Part shown: positions 5,355-5,488 of the stretch, piece by piece | Position numbering within the stretch: the first letter of the stretch is position 1 | Layout: each line of letters opens with the position of its first letter | Source: an uncultured Ruminococcus sp. | GTDB taxonomy: Bacteria; Bacillota; Clostridia; Oscillospirales; Ruminococcaceae | Length of the DNA: 5,488 bases | Direction: 5' to 3' | Assembly (NCBI GenBank): GCA_946188175.1 | Contig: CAMHUJ010000144.1 | Location: 1-5,488 of the forward strand | The notes under the pieces: model-generated | What the model saw: the letters and a program-made list of their open reading frames with translations, nothing else | What the model was told of the DNA's origin: nothing | The model's database searches: none | Translations under genes and position numbers: made by a program

Positions 5355-5488
5355 ATGTTTGATAAATTTACAAAAAGAATAGTCAGTCTGATAGCAGCCT
5401 CGGTTATGGCAGTATCAAATATTTCGTCAGTGTATGCAGTAGAGATTACAACCGAATTGACCGCTGCGGCATCGGATAATACCGATCT
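5355..5488 (+). CDS. N-terminus of a secreted protein (partial, cut by the window edge)
   Basis: Forty-four residues are visible: MFDKFTKRIVS, a hydrophobic core (LIAASVMAVSNISS) and a likely signal peptidase I site after VYA at about residue 28, then VEITTELTAAASDNTD. This is a standard Sec signal peptide, not a SipW-type leader. AAAGGTGG at 5339-5346 stands 8 bases before the ATG. The gene follows the SipW-leader protein after 45 bp with no terminator between, so it is probably in the same operon. By analogy with module 1 it may be the partner or wall-attached protein of module 2, but its domains lie outside the window. Confidence 0.75.
   Translation, partial: MFDKFTKRIVSLIAASVMAVSNISSVYAVEITTELTAAASDNTD

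Overview
The window reads as chromosomal DNA from a Gram-positive anaerobe of the class Clostridia, probably of the Ruminococcus/Oscillospiraceae or Lachnospiraceae type. The reasons are strong AGGAGG-type ribosome binding sites, short-loop T-tailed terminators, a class B sortase, and two signal peptidases of the SipW (Ser/His, ER-like) type next to exported proteins with SipW-type leaders. The species cannot be fixed from the sequence alone.

Layout, all on the + strand. The end of an unidentified gene (3-125) is followed closely by module 1: a SipW-type signal peptidase (130-783), a large BsaA/TasA-like exported matrix protein (780-2219), a membrane- or wall-anchored protein ending in a PPYTG sorting signal (2305-3057), and a class B sortase (3054-3818). 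Two of the three junctions in module 1 are ATGA overlaps. The third is an 85-bp gap that ends in a strong hairpin covering the ribosome binding site and start codon of the anchor gene. About 150 bp of non-coding DNA with three successive hairpin-plus-T6 structures (3836-3959) closes module 1. Module 2 starts 12 bp later: a second, shorter SipW-type peptidase (3972-4451), a second divergent SipW-leader protein (4476-5309), and the start of a gene for a conventionally secreted protein (5355 to the window edge). By eye module 2 is more AT-rich than the anchor and sortase genes.

How the genes probably work together (inference): each SipW peptidase removes the unusual leader of the BsaA-like protein encoded beside it. 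The released subunits would assemble outside the cell as fibres or matrix, as TasA does in Bacillus subtilis and BsaA in Clostridium perfringens. In module 1 the sortase would fix the PPYTG protein to peptidoglycan (or to the fibre), giving the matrix a covalent anchor; this would be the counterpart of TapA in the tapA-sipW-tasA operon. The hairpin before the anchor gene would keep anchor and sortase output below that of the major subunit.

The most interesting points are the start-codon/terminator hairpin at 2285-2354, the pairing of a PPYTG substrate with a class B sortase inside a SipW/BsaA operon, and the triple hairpin directly in front of a second signal peptidase gene that has no visible ribosome binding site. 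No RNA genes, CRISPR arrays or insertion sequences were seen.
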